From: Massilibacteroides vaginae
GTDB lineage: Bacteria; Bacteroidota; Bacteroidia; Bacteroidales; Tannerellaceae
Assembly: GCF_900178525.1 (NCBI RefSeq)
Contig: NZ_FXDJ01000009.1
Span: 1,014,263-1,078,262, forward strand
Reading direction: 5' to 3'
Length of the DNA: 64,000 bases
Below, piece after piece: positions 34,950 to 43,460 of this stretch. The notes under the pieces are model-generated. The model saw only the letters and a list, made by a program, of their open reading frames with translations. It was not told the DNA's origin and searched no databases. Position numbers and translations under genes: made by a program. Numbering within the stretch: position 1 is the stretch's first letter; the number at the start of each line of letters is the position of its first letter.

Positions 34950-37900
34950 ATGAACTATAATCTAATATTGAGGAAAGCAATCATGCGAACTTTTTTCTCT
35001 CTGTTAATTATCGCATTGTCCGTCCCTTTTGTTTGCGCAGAGAATGCCCACGGACAAGCACTGAAAGAGAATAATATCTATTATTCAATAAAAAACAAGC
35101 ACATAGCCGATGTCTTCTCTGATCTGAATAAACAAACAGGCTTCAATTTTTTCTATGACGAATCCGTTATCGAAGAGTTGAACACAATAACTATTGATGT
35201 AAAAAACAGTTCAATCGATGTCGTATTAAGTGAGCTAGCCAAAAAAACAGGGTTATCTTTTAAGAAAATAGATAACACAATTTCGGTAAGTCGTAAGACA
35301 AATACACCTGTCAATCTTATTCAACAACAAGACAAACGAATTACAGGTATCGTAACAGACGAAAAAGGCGAACCCATTATTGGTGCGAATGTTGTTGAAA
35401 AAGGAACCACAAATGGAACAATAACTGATCTTGATGGAAATTTCAGTTTCGAGATTTCCGGATCGGTCCCGCTGATTATCTCTTACATAGGATATAAAGA
35501 AAAAGAAGTAGCTTTAGAAAACCAAACAATCTTTAATATCAAATTGATAGAAGACCTTCAGGCGCTTGAAGAAGTTGTTGTGATTGGATACGGAACGGTA
35601 AAAAAGAGCGACTTGACAGGTTCTGTAAGTTCTATAAAAGGAACAGATATAAACTCATACCCATCACCAAATGTTATGCAGGCATTGTCTGGTAAAAGTA
35701 CAGGCGTACAAGTAAATCAAACAACAGGTGCTCCCGGTGCAGGAATAAGCATTCGAATAAGAGGAACAAACTCAATCCAAGGAAACAATGAACCATTATA
35801 TGTAATTGATGGTTTCCCAATATCCGGAAACCCAACCAATCTAAATAATGCTGATATAGAAAGTCTCGAAATATTAAAAGATGCTTCAGCTACAGCAATA
35901 TATGGATCAAGAGGAGCCAATGGAGTGGTTATGATAACTACAAAGAAAGGACAGTCTGGTAAAACAAGAATCGAGTTTGAATCAAGCTATGGAACACAAA
36001 GCTTAATAAAAAAACTAGATTTAATGAACGCGAATGAATATGCGAGTTTTTACAATATTCAGCAAAAAAAAGACTCTGGTAAAGAATTCTTCACTCAAGA
36101 ACAGATCGACAACTTCGGGAAAGGTTTTGATTGGCAAGATCTGATTTTCAGGACTGCTCCAATCCTTACAACAGGTCTTACGGTCAGTGGTGGTACAGAT
36201 AAAACACAATTCTCCATTGCTGCACACCTATATAATCAAGATGGCATTGTAAAAGGAAGTGACTACAATAGATATTCATTGCGTACAAACATAAACCACA
36301 AGTTTAATAAGCAGTTTAGTATTAACCTAACAAGTACGTTAAGCAGACTGGAAACAGAGAGAAAAGATAGTGGCGGTGGAAATAGGGGAAGTTCTATGAT
36401 TTCTGCTGCAATTTCTGCTCCCCCAACTCTTTCTCCTTATAAAGAAGATGAAGGTTACACAATACTATCGACTGCTTATCCTTTTGTCGCCACAGATATA
36501 ATTAATCCTATGAACTTTATTAATGAACAAAAAAATAGTATTAAAGCAAATGTTGTTTTAGCAAATGTTGCTTTAAATTATAATCCTATTCCAGAACTAA
36601 CTATAAAAATAGCTGGTGGTATTGAGAATAGAGATGATACAGAAAATGCATATAAAACTCGTAATTATATCTACTCAAATGGGGCTGCTAGCTACAAAGC
36701 AAGTCAAGCGACCAGTCTCTTAAATGAAAATACAATTAGTTATTATAAGACCTTCAATGAAAAGCACAATGTTTCTGCAGTTGCAGGGTTTACTTATCAA
36801 GATTTCACTTCAACCTATGTTAGTGGAGGTGGAAGTGGTTTCTTAAGTGATATTTTTGAAGAATATAACTTAGGAGCAGCCATGACCCCCAATGTACCTT
36901 CGTCGGGATACTCTAAATCTGTACTTTTTTCTTATCTGGCTCGTGCTAACTATAGTTTTGATAATAAATACCTATTCACCGTAAGCATTAGACGTGATGG
37001 ATCATCCAAATATAGCAAAGGTAATAAATGGGGTAACTTCCCTTCCGCAGCTTTCGCTTGGAGGATTTCAGAAGAAGGCTTCCTGAAAGATAATGCTCTA
37101 ATTTCTAACTTAAAGCTAAGATTGAGTTGGGGTAAAACTGGAAGTCAGGCGATCAACGCATATGCAACCTTAAACACACTTTCAGCAGGTAGAACAATTT
37201 TTGATGATGCATATCATAATACATTTGCTCCAGGAACACGTTTGCCAGGAAATTTAAAATGGGAAACAACAGTACAAACCGATTTGGGTTTTGATTTAAG
37301 TCTATTAAATAATCGAATTAACTTCAATGTCGATTATTACGTAAAAAACACAAAGGATTTGCTTAACACTGTAAAACTGCCAACCTCAATGGGGTACAAT
37401 AACACGATTCGGAATGTTGGAGAAATCCAGAACAGAGGGCTTGAAATAGGTCTTAATACTCCAATTTTCACAGGAGATTTTAAATGGGATATTACTGCAA
37501 ACGTGTCCATAAACAGAAATAAGGTTGTTAAGTTATATGGAGGAGAAGATATTTTAGGAGGAAATATTAATGTTGTTGTTATAAATGACAATTCTAATAT
37601 ATTAAAAGAGGGCCGACCTGTTGGACAGTTCTGGGGATACATAGAAGATGGTTATGATGATCAAGGACGTATTGTTTTTAAAGATCTAGATCAAAACAAT
37701 GCTATAACACAAGACGATAAAACCTATATTGGAAATCCTAATCCTGATTTCATTTATGGAATTAGCTCAAGTATGAAATACAAAGATTTTGAATTTTCAT
37801 TCTTCTTACAGGGGGTACAGGGTAATGATTTATTGAATGTAAGTTCAATAAATAATACGATCGATTATGGGTTTGGATTAAATATGCCAAAAGAGGTTTA

Positions 37901-38243
37901 TTACAACCATTGGTCACCAGAAAATCAGAATGCGAAATATCCAGCTATTAGCTATAATACAACAGCAAAACTCTCTAATAGATTTATAGAAGACGGCTCT
38001 TATCTTAGAATGAAAAATATTCAACTGAACTATAGCCTGCCGGTTAGAAGGTGGAATGTCAAATGGATAAGTGATGCCTTATTATATATCAGTGCACAAA
38101 ATCTATTCACCATTACAAAATACTCATGGTGGGATCCTGAGGTGAATTCATATGGAAGCGGAAACTCAACCTCTTTAGGTATTGACCATAATAGTTATCC
38201 TTCTGCAAGATCATTTACTATTGGTGCAAAAATCGGATTTTAA
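34950..38243 (+). CDS. susC-like: SusC-like TonB-dependent transporter with STN signalling domain (PUL3)
   Basis: A 1097-residue outer-membrane importer that signals to the FecR upstream. The signal segment is FFSLLIIALSVPFVCAENAH. The STN domain is at about 50-115 (HIADVFSDLNKQTGFNFFYD). The carboxypeptidase-D-like domain is at about 130-200 (GEPIIGANVVEKGTTNGTIT). The plug contains LEEVVVIGYGTVKKSDLTGS and LKDASATAIYGSRGANGVV. It ends in TIGAKIGF. The STN domain with the nearby ECF/FecR genes places this PUL under trans-envelope control. Close similarity to the PUL2 transporter around residues 130-230 suggests duplication. Confidence 0.96.
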   Translation: MNYNLILRKAIMRTFFSLLIIALSVPFVCAENAHGQALKENNIYYSIKNKHIADVFSDLNKQTGFNFFYDESVIEELNTITIDVKNSSIDVVLSELAKKTGLSFKKIDNTISVSRKTNTPVNLIQQQDKRITGIVTDEKGEPIIGANVVEKGTTNGTITDLDGNFSFEISGSVPLIISYIGYKEKEVALENQTIFNIKLIEDLQALEEVVVIGYGTVKKSDLTGSVSSIKGTDINSYPSPNVMQALSGKSTGVQVNQTTGAPGAGISIRIRGTNSIQGNNEPLYVIDGFPISGNPTNLNNADIESLEILKDASATAIYGSRGANGVVMITTKKGQSGKTRIEFESSYGTQSLIKKLDLMNANEYASFYNIQQKKDSGKEFFTQEQIDNFGKGFDWQDLIFRTAPILTTGLTVSGGTDKTQFSIAAHLYNQDGIVKGSDYNRYSLRTNINHKFNKQFSINLTSTLSRLETERKDSGGGNRGSSMISAAISAPPTLSPYKEDEGYTILSTAYPFVATDIINPMNFINEQKNSIKANVVLANVALNYNPIPELTIKIAGGIENRDDTENAYKTRNYIYSNGAASYKASQATSLLNENTISYYKTFNEKHNVSAVAGFTYQDFTSTYVSGGGSGFLSDIFEEYNLGAAMTPNVPSSGYSKSVLFSYLARANYSFDNKYLFTVSIRRDGSSKYSKGNKWGNFPSAAFAWRISEEGFLKDNALISNLKLRLSWGKTGSQAINAYATLNTLSAGRTIFDDAYHNTFAPGTRLPGNLKWETTVQTDLGFDLSLLNNRINFNVDYYVKNTKDLLNTVKLPTSMGYNNTIRNVGEIQNRGLEIGLNTPIFTGDFKWDITANVSINRNKVVKLYGGEDILGGNINVVVINDNSNILKEGRPVGQFWGYIEDGYDDQGRIVFKDLDQNNAITQDDKTYIGNPNPDFIYGISSSMKYKDFEFSFFLQGVQGNDLLNVSSINNTIDYGFGLNMPKEVYYNHWSPENQNAKYPAISYNTTAKLSNRFIEDGSYLRMKNIQLNYSLPVRRWNVKWISDALLYISAQNLFTITKYSWWDPEVNSYGSGNSTSLGIDHNSYPSARSFTIGAKIGF

Positions 38244-38277
38244 TTTTTTATTAACTTATTTAAAACTAAGGAGTAAA

Positions 38278-39738
38278 ATGAAATTAATAAATAACACATC
38301 AAATCACGTCCTCTATACGATCAGTAGCCTTGTCGTTCTTTCTTCCGTTTTGTTTTTCTCATGTGATGATCTATTAGAAGAAAAGCCCAAAGCGATGGTT
38401 GAAGAAACCTTTTTTACTTCAGTAGAAGAAGTTGAAACTGCCGTGAATGCTATCTATACCCCTATTCGCTCAGGCGAAGGAATGAGTGTGTACGAAGCAA
38501 CATTAGAATGTAGTGCGGACTATGCTTATGGTAGAGGAAGTTGGGCTCAAATAAGTGAATACTCTGTATTCAATGACACAAATATCAACCGGGTAGCCAG
38601 GATATGGCAACAATTTTATTTAAGCATAAGAAATGCCAATCTTGTTATAAAAAACTCCCCACAAGATAAAAAATATCAGAAACTTATAGTTGAGGCCAAA
38701 TACCTAAGAGCTTTCTGTTATTTTCAGCTAGCAAGAAACTGGGGAGGGGTACCAATAAGGACTGAAAAGAATATGACAGATATAGATCTGAAGAAAAGCT
38801 CTATCAATGAAGTTTATGATTTTATTCTAAAAGATCTGGAAGAAGCGGAAACTAAATTACCGGAAAAACAATCTGTTGCCGGAAGACCTACGATCTGGGC
38901 GGCAAAAACATTGTTGGCAGATGTTTACCTTGAGCTAAAGAAATATCCGGAAGCAAGAGATAAAGCAAATGAAGTAATTGCGTCCAATCATTTTTCTTTA
39001 GTTCCTGTAAAAACAGTTGAAAACTTTCAGGAAAATGTATTTGGTCCTGCTCTAATTTCTACAACTGAAGAAATTTTTTACTTAAAATATGCTCGGTTAA
39101 GCGGACAACAGAATTATATGCTGTGGATAATAAATCATGCCTCAACTGGAGTGTATAATTACGGGGGGGCCTACGCTGTATATAGCGATCTCACAAATCC
39201 AGTTTATGCAAACTGGGACGAGAACGATTTAAGAAAGAAAATGTGGGAAAACACTGAATTCGGGCTAGGTAAGACTACATTGGTTAGTACAAAGTTTGGG
39301 GATAATGAAGCTATTGACAAAAATGGAGGTGGTAATGATGATCCCATATATGGATATTCTGATATTTTATTAATCTTTGCTGAAGCTTCAGTTAAAGCTG
39401 CAAATGCTCCAACCAAAGAAGCAATGGAAGCATTAAATCAAATACGACGAAGAGCCTACGGATATAACCCCAAAGAAACCTCCACTCTGGACTATAAACA
39501 TGGAAACTATACCATAGAATCTTTCATTTCCTTAGTTATGAAAGAACGATCATACGAGTTTCAAATGGAAGGTAAAAGATGGTTAGAACTTAAAAGGACC
39601 GGCAAAGCAAAAGAAATTATCAAAAAGACAAAAGGTCTCGATGTTTCTGATCATTATTTCCTTTGGCCGATTCCAATATCAGAAATGAACTACAATAAGG
39701 CATTAGATCCCAATATTGATCAGAACCCCGGATATTAA
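38278..39738 (+). CDS. susD-like: SusD-like glycan-binding lipoprotein (PUL3)
   Basis: About 486 residues, started at MKLINNTSNHVLYTISSLVV. A longer frame from 38182 overlaps susC and is rejected. The signal ends in SSVLFFSCDD (lipobox Cys). SusD hallmarks are LLEEKPKAMVEETFFTSVEE, the TPR segment VEAKYLRAFCYFQLARNWGG, ERSYEFQMEGKRWLELKRTG, YFLWPIPISEM and DQNPGY at the end. It lies 34 bp after susC and only 18 bp before the FAD oxidoreductase, so, unlike the other PULs, there is no room for a hairpin after susD. Confidence 0.95.
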   Translation: MKLINNTSNHVLYTISSLVVLSSVLFFSCDDLLEEKPKAMVEETFFTSVEEVETAVNAIYTPIRSGEGMSVYEATLECSADYAYGRGSWAQISEYSVFNDTNINRVARIWQQFYLSIRNANLVIKNSPQDKKYQKLIVEAKYLRAFCYFQLARNWGGVPIRTEKNMTDIDLKKSSINEVYDFILKDLEEAETKLPEKQSVAGRPTIWAAKTLLADVYLELKKYPEARDKANEVIASNHFSLVPVKTVENFQENVFGPALISTTEEIFYLKYARLSGQQNYMLWIINHASTGVYNYGGAYAVYSDLTNPVYANWDENDLRKKMWENTEFGLGKTTLVSTKFGDNEAIDKNGGGNDDPIYGYSDILLIFAEASVKAANAPTKEAMEALNQIRRRAYGYNPKETSTLDYKHGNYTIESFISLVMKERSYEFQMEGKRWLELKRTGKAKEIIKKTKGLDVSDHYFLWPIPISEMNYNKALDPNIDQNPGY

Positions 39739-39756
39739 TATTAACTCTAAAACAAG

Positions 39757-41127
39757 ATGAAAAGACGTTCAGCAATTAAAACACTAGGGGCTCTCTCTTT
39801 GTTGGGTACAATCCCTGTCGCTTTACACGCAAACAGTACAAGTCATTCTAACAATAAATTAAGTTCAATTAAAACAGATATTCTTGTTGTTGGTGGAGGA
39901 ACTGCGGGAGCCATTGCAGCATTACAGGCTGCCAGACTTGGAAGTAAAACCGTTCTTATTGAAAATGGGAGTCAATTGGGCGGCACAACTACTACAGGTG
40001 GAGTTTGTTTTCCTGGGTTATTCCATGCCTGGGGAAAACAGGTTATTAACGGTATAGGTTGGGAACTTATCTCTGAAACTGTTGAATTAAATAGTAGTAC
40101 ATTACCCAATTTCAGTATCCCTTTTGGAAAAAGACATCCCCAGCATCAGATACTTATAAATCCGGCATTATATTCTCTGCTAACTGAAGAAAAATGTATT
40201 AAGGCCGGTGTTGAAATAAGATATTATGAGACTCCTCTAAGTATTTCACGAAAAGCCAATACATGGCAAGTTGAAATCGCAGGGAAGGGTACACATCATA
40301 TAATATCTGCTAAACAAATTATTGATTGTACAGGTAATGCACTTATTACTTCAATGATCGGACATAAACTATTAAGAGAAGATGAAACACAGCCAGGTTC
40401 TCTAATTTTTGAATTAGATGGATTTGATATATCCTCTCTGGATAGAACATTAATAACGAATCTCTTCCAGAGTGCAATAAATGATGGAACTCTACTATCG
40501 AAAGACGCTTATGGAGGAGTAATGGGGCTTCTAACAATAAAAAATGGATTAGCAACTCAACACGTGATGGGGGCTGATTCTACAACATCAGTCCTGCATA
40601 CTAAAGCCAACATTGAAGGCAGAGCTTCTATGCTACGCATTCTTCGATTCATAAGAACTTTACCCGGATGTGAAAACGCGTACATTAAAAAAATGCAACC
40701 AGAAACGGCAATACGTGAGACATATAGAATAGATGGATTGTATAAAATAACACACGAAGATTACATCAGTGGAAAAATCTGGTACGATTCACTTTCATAT
40801 TCTTATTACCCGATAGATCTACATGTAGAAGAAGGAGTTAAGCCTAAACATCTACAAGAAGGTGTAGTTGCAACTATTCCATTACGTTCTTTAATTCCCA
40901 AAGAAAGCAATAATCTTATTGTAGCCGGTAGATGTGTCTGCAGTGATCGATTAGCAAATTCAGCACTGCGCGTACAAGCGTCTTGTATGGGAATGGGGCA
41001 AGTTGCTGGCGCTACTGCCGCATTAGCATGCAAACAGAATACAACTCCTCACAAGGTTCCTCTTGAACAAATCAAGTCAACCCTAAATAAACATGGAGCA
41101 ATTATTCCTAATAAAAACTTCTATTAA
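39757..41127 (+). CDS. FAD-dependent oxidoreductase (secreted, PUL-associated)
   Basis: A 456-residue flavoprotein of the FAD_oxidored type common in Bacteroidetes PULs. The N-terminus MKRRSAIKTLGALSLLGTIP is a signal with a twin-arginine-like pair, so the protein may be exported. The Rossmann FAD-binding motif is VVGGGTAGAIAALQAARLG (44-62), then an acidic residue in VLIENG. A second FAD contact near the C-terminus is NNLIVAGRCVCSDRLANSAL, followed by RVQASCMGMGQVAGATAALA, which is characteristic of this family. The substrate is unknown; an oxidation step on a sugar or uronate is plausible. It is the last intact gene before the IS insertion. Confidence 0.85.
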   Translation: MKRRSAIKTLGALSLLGTIPVALHANSTSHSNNKLSSIKTDILVVGGGTAGAIAALQAARLGSKTVLIENGSQLGGTTTTGGVCFPGLFHAWGKQVINGIGWELISETVELNSSTLPNFSIPFGKRHPQHQILINPALYSLLTEEKCIKAGVEIRYYETPLSISRKANTWQVEIAGKGTHHIISAKQIIDCTGNALITSMIGHKLLREDETQPGSLIFELDGFDISSLDRTLITNLFQSAINDGTLLSKDAYGGVMGLLTIKNGLATQHVMGADSTTSVLHTKANIEGRASMLRILRFIRTLPGCENAYIKKMQPETAIRETYRIDGLYKITHEDYISGKIWYDSLSYSYYPIDLHVEEGVKPKHLQEGVVATIPLRSLIPKESNNLIVAGRCVCSDRLANSALRVQASCMGMGQVAGATAALACKQNTTPHKVPLEQIKSTLNKHGAIIPNKNFY

Positions 41128-41138
41128 ATAGGGCTAGT

Positions 41139-41189
41139 TAAAAGAGGGTATCCCGCAAACATGTTATACTTGCAGGACCCCCTCTTTTA
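41139..41189 (+). terminator. Hairpin terminator after the FAD oxidoreductase
   Basis: TAAAAGAGGG (41139-41148) pairs with CCCTCTTTTA (41180-41189). An inner stem GCAA/TTGC sits at 41155-41158 and 41170-41173. It starts 11 bp after the stop codon and ends 14 bp before the IS left inverted repeat. Confidence 0.6.
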
Positions 41190-41203
41190 CGAATACTTAC
41201 TTC

Positions 41204-42896
41204 ATTTCCTGACTTCATCACTTTTTTGCGCCACCATATAGCGCCTTTTGATTATCAGTAAGTTATCATTAGAAATATGGTGGCTCAGGGTGGCTCAAGC
41301 TAAAAAATGAGTAATTTTGCAGTATGTATGTGCGAACGAAAAAGAATCATTCGGGTAGTATCAGTGTTGTTGTGGTAAGCAAATCCTCCGGAAAATACAA
41401 GGAGGTAAAACGTTTTGGGGTTGCAGACTCAAGAGAAGGCGTAGAACTTTTGTGCGATACCGCTCAGAAATGGATTAAAACCTATGCCGGTCAACAAGAG
41501 CTTGATTTTGATGACAACAAGGGACGAGAATTGGAAGAAACCGAACGTGTAATCAACAACATGGATGCGGTACTAATTAACGGAACCCAACTGCTGCTTG
41601 ATCGCATCTATGACGATGTCGGGTTTAACCGAATACCCGATAAGATACTACGCCATCTGGTAATTGCCAGAGTATCATATCCTGCGAGTAAACTTGCTAC
41701 TACAGAGTATCTTAAATCGTACTATGACGAAGATATTGACCTGAATAACATCTATCGCTACATGGACAAACTGTACAATACCCAGCAAGAGTTGGTGCAG
41801 CAGATTAGCGTAGAGCATACCTGTAAAATTTGGGGCGGCAAGATTGGATTGATGTTCTACGATGTCACTACTTTGTACTTTGAGACTGCTAAAACAGATG
41901 ATCTACGAGAACCGGGCTTCTCAAAAGACGGTAAAACAGCAGAGTCACAAGTCGTACTGGGATTGCTGGTTAGCGAAGGTGGCTACCCACTATCCTATTC
42001 ACTGTTCAACGGAAGCCAATATGAAGACTACACTATGATTCCAATGATAGACGACTTCAAAGAGCGTTTCTCACTTGGAAAAGACTTTATTGTAGTTGCA
42101 GACTCAGGACTGATGAACAGAACAAATGTAGATCTGCTGCGCAAGGCAGGCTACAAATATGTCATCGGAGCACGTATTAAGAGCGAGGGTTCAGACGTAA
42201 AGAAGTGGATACTAGGACAGAACAAGGAAGACAACCATTATCCCGAATACAAACGTAGCAACTCAGAACGTCTTATCCTTAGTTACTCACAGGCAAGAGC
42301 AAAGAAAGATGCTTACAATAGAGAACGAGGCATTGTCCGTCTACGCAAGGCATATAAAAGCGGCAAGCTAACCAAGCAACAGGTAAATAGACGTGGCTAC
42401 AATAAATTCCTTGAAATCAGCAAGGATGTTGAAGTTGCTATCAGTCAGCAGAAGATTGCAGAGGACAGCAAGTGGGATGGCCTGAAAGGATATATTACAA
42501 ACACCAACCTGAATGCTGAGAAAGTCATTGCTGAGTATAACGGATTATGGGTCGTCGAAAGAGCCTTCCGTGTATCAAAAGGTTCACTCGAGATGCGACC
42601 TATGTTTCACTTTACAGAACATAGAATAGAGGCACATGTTTGTATATGCTTTGTCGCCTATAAAGTATATAAGGAATTGGAACGAATTATCAAAGAAAAG
42701 AATATTGGAATGAGCGTAACCAAAACGCTTGAGACCGCAAAAATCATCACTACTATCAGAGTCAAGATGCCTGAGAATGGGAAGTTCTATACAAAGACAT
42801 TATTCCTTACTGACAAACATCGGGCAATACAGCAACTATTTGACATCACAGATGAAGTGAAGTAATTGGGGTGGCTCATTGACGAAGTCAGGAAAT
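41204..42896 (+). mobile_element. IS1634-type insertion sequence, about 1.69 kb
   Basis: Terminal inverted repeats match at 16 of 17 bases: ATTTCCTGACTTCATCA at 41204-41220, and ATTTCCTGACTTCGTCA read inward on the minus strand from 42896 to 42880. One intact transposase gene fills it. I see no target-site duplication flanking the repeats (left flank ...ACTTC, right flank ATGAG...), so the insertion may have been followed by recombination or deletion. Secondary GTGGCTCA motifs lie just inside both ends. Confidence 0.85.
41324..42865 (+). CDS. IS1634-family DDE transposase
   Basis: A 513-residue transposase that appears intact. The N-terminal part (RTKKNHSGSISVVVVSKSSG) and the helical region with NIYRYMDKLYNTQQELV are typical of IS1634 proteins. 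The catalytic core of the IS4-like DDE superfamily is seen as LMFYDVTTLYFETAK (first Asp), DFIVVADSGLMNRTNVDLL (second Asp) and NGLWVVERAFRVSKGSLEMR (Glu), then the C-terminal YKVYKELE region. It lies wholly between the inverted repeats. An intact frame and near-identical IRs imply fairly recent arrival. Confidence 0.9.
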   Translation: MYVRTKKNHSGSISVVVVSKSSGKYKEVKRFGVADSREGVELLCDTAQKWIKTYAGQQELDFDDNKGRELEETERVINNMDAVLINGTQLLLDRIYDDVGFNRIPDKILRHLVIARVSYPASKLATTEYLKSYYDEDIDLNNIYRYMDKLYNTQQELVQQISVEHTCKIWGGKIGLMFYDVTTLYFETAKTDDLREPGFSKDGKTAESQVVLGLLVSEGGYPLSYSLFNGSQYEDYTMIPMIDDFKERFSLGKDFIVVADSGLMNRTNVDLLRKAGYKYVIGARIKSEGSDVKKWILGQNKEDNHYPEYKRSNSERLILSYSQARAKKDAYNRERGIVRLRKAYKSGKLTKQQVNRRGYNKFLEISKDVEVAISQQKIAEDSKWDGLKGYITNTNLNAEKVIAEYNGLWVVERAFRVSKGSLEMRPMFHFTEHRIEAHVCICFVAYKVYKELERIIKEKNIGMSVTKTLETAKIITTIRVKMPENGKFYTKTLFLTDKHRAIQQLFDITDEVK

Positions 42897-43267
42897 ATGA
42901 GAACATGATAGAATCATTCCAAAAAGAAAAATGGTTGGGTGGATTTGTCGGACTTTCAGAAAAAAAGCCATTCACATCAAATACAAAAATGTATAACCTG
43001 GCAACAGAGAATTTCAATAACCAAAATGTGCCTTTACTCCTCCCTTCCGAAAGACGTTATATCAGGAGTGAAGAACCATTTTCTTTTCAGATGAAAAACG
43101 ACACACTTTTTATTCTCTTAAATTATGACAAAGTGGATGTTGTCCAAACAGGGAAAAGTTTTAAAGATGCTTTTCTAAGTGCGGTACAGAAACATTTCCC
43201 AACAATAGGGACAATACTGGAGGAAATATTTTTCAGGAAACCTCAAGTTACGATTAGCTATGATTGA
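42897..43267 (+). pseudogene. N-terminal remnant of a GH31-like glycoside hydrolase
   Basis: The frame runs out of the IS right end without its own start and encodes about 123 residues. These include EKWLGGFVGLSEKKPFTSNT, then VPLLLPSERRYIRSEEPFSF and GKSFKDAFLSAVQKHFPTIG. This pattern (PLLLS/P..RYI.SEEPF, then a gap and DAFL.A...FP) is what I recognise in the N-terminal domain of Bacteroidetes GH31 proteins. It stops before the TIM-barrel catalytic part, and the signal peptide is missing on the IS side. It is therefore a dead fragment of a former PUL3 enzyme. The GH31 assignment is from memory and moderate. Confidence 0.55.
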
Positions 43268-43268
43268 G

Positions 43269-43379
43269 CATCTATCTATAAGAGGAGAAGAGTTCGTTAA
43301 AAATGGACAACTCGTAACTCGAGAAACAACGCTAATTTATAGTCCAAACTATCCAAAGTCAGACATAACTAAGAAATGA
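43269..43379 (+). pseudogene. Short C-terminal gene remnant
   Basis: A frame of 36 codons without a start encodes HLSIRGEEFVKNGQLVTRET and ends ...NYPKSDITKK. It follows the GH31-like fragment by one base in a different frame. It could be the tail of the same lost gene after an internal deletion, or chance. I do not recognise it. Confidence 0.25.
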
Positions 43380-43424
43380 GGCGGAAGTAAAGAGTATTAA
43401 TAAGCTGAGTTTTCAAAAATTAAG

Positions 43425-43432
43425 TATCTTTA
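43425..43432 (+). promoter_or_regulatory. Promoter-like element (TATCTTTA) before the CE7-like esterase
   Basis: It sits in AAATTAAGTATCTTTA (43417-43432), 28 bp before the ATG. The same AAATTAAGTAT context recurs before the GH88 gene at 44768, where the octamer is a perfect TAnnTTTG. The final A here is one mismatch to consensus. Confidence 0.4.
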
Positions 43433-43460
43433 TCTCCCAGTTTTAAATACTTAATACACA

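Noticed and set aside
38182-38277. Longer start for PUL3 susD
   Set aside because: It overlaps the susC coding end in another frame and puts 32 unrelated residues before a normal lipoprotein signal at 38278.
42866-42896. Treating the 133-codon frame after the transposase as a gene starting inside the IS
   Set aside because: The apparent start is a TTG within the IS end, and the frame only becomes protein-like after the right inverted repeat. It is better read as a truncated remnant.
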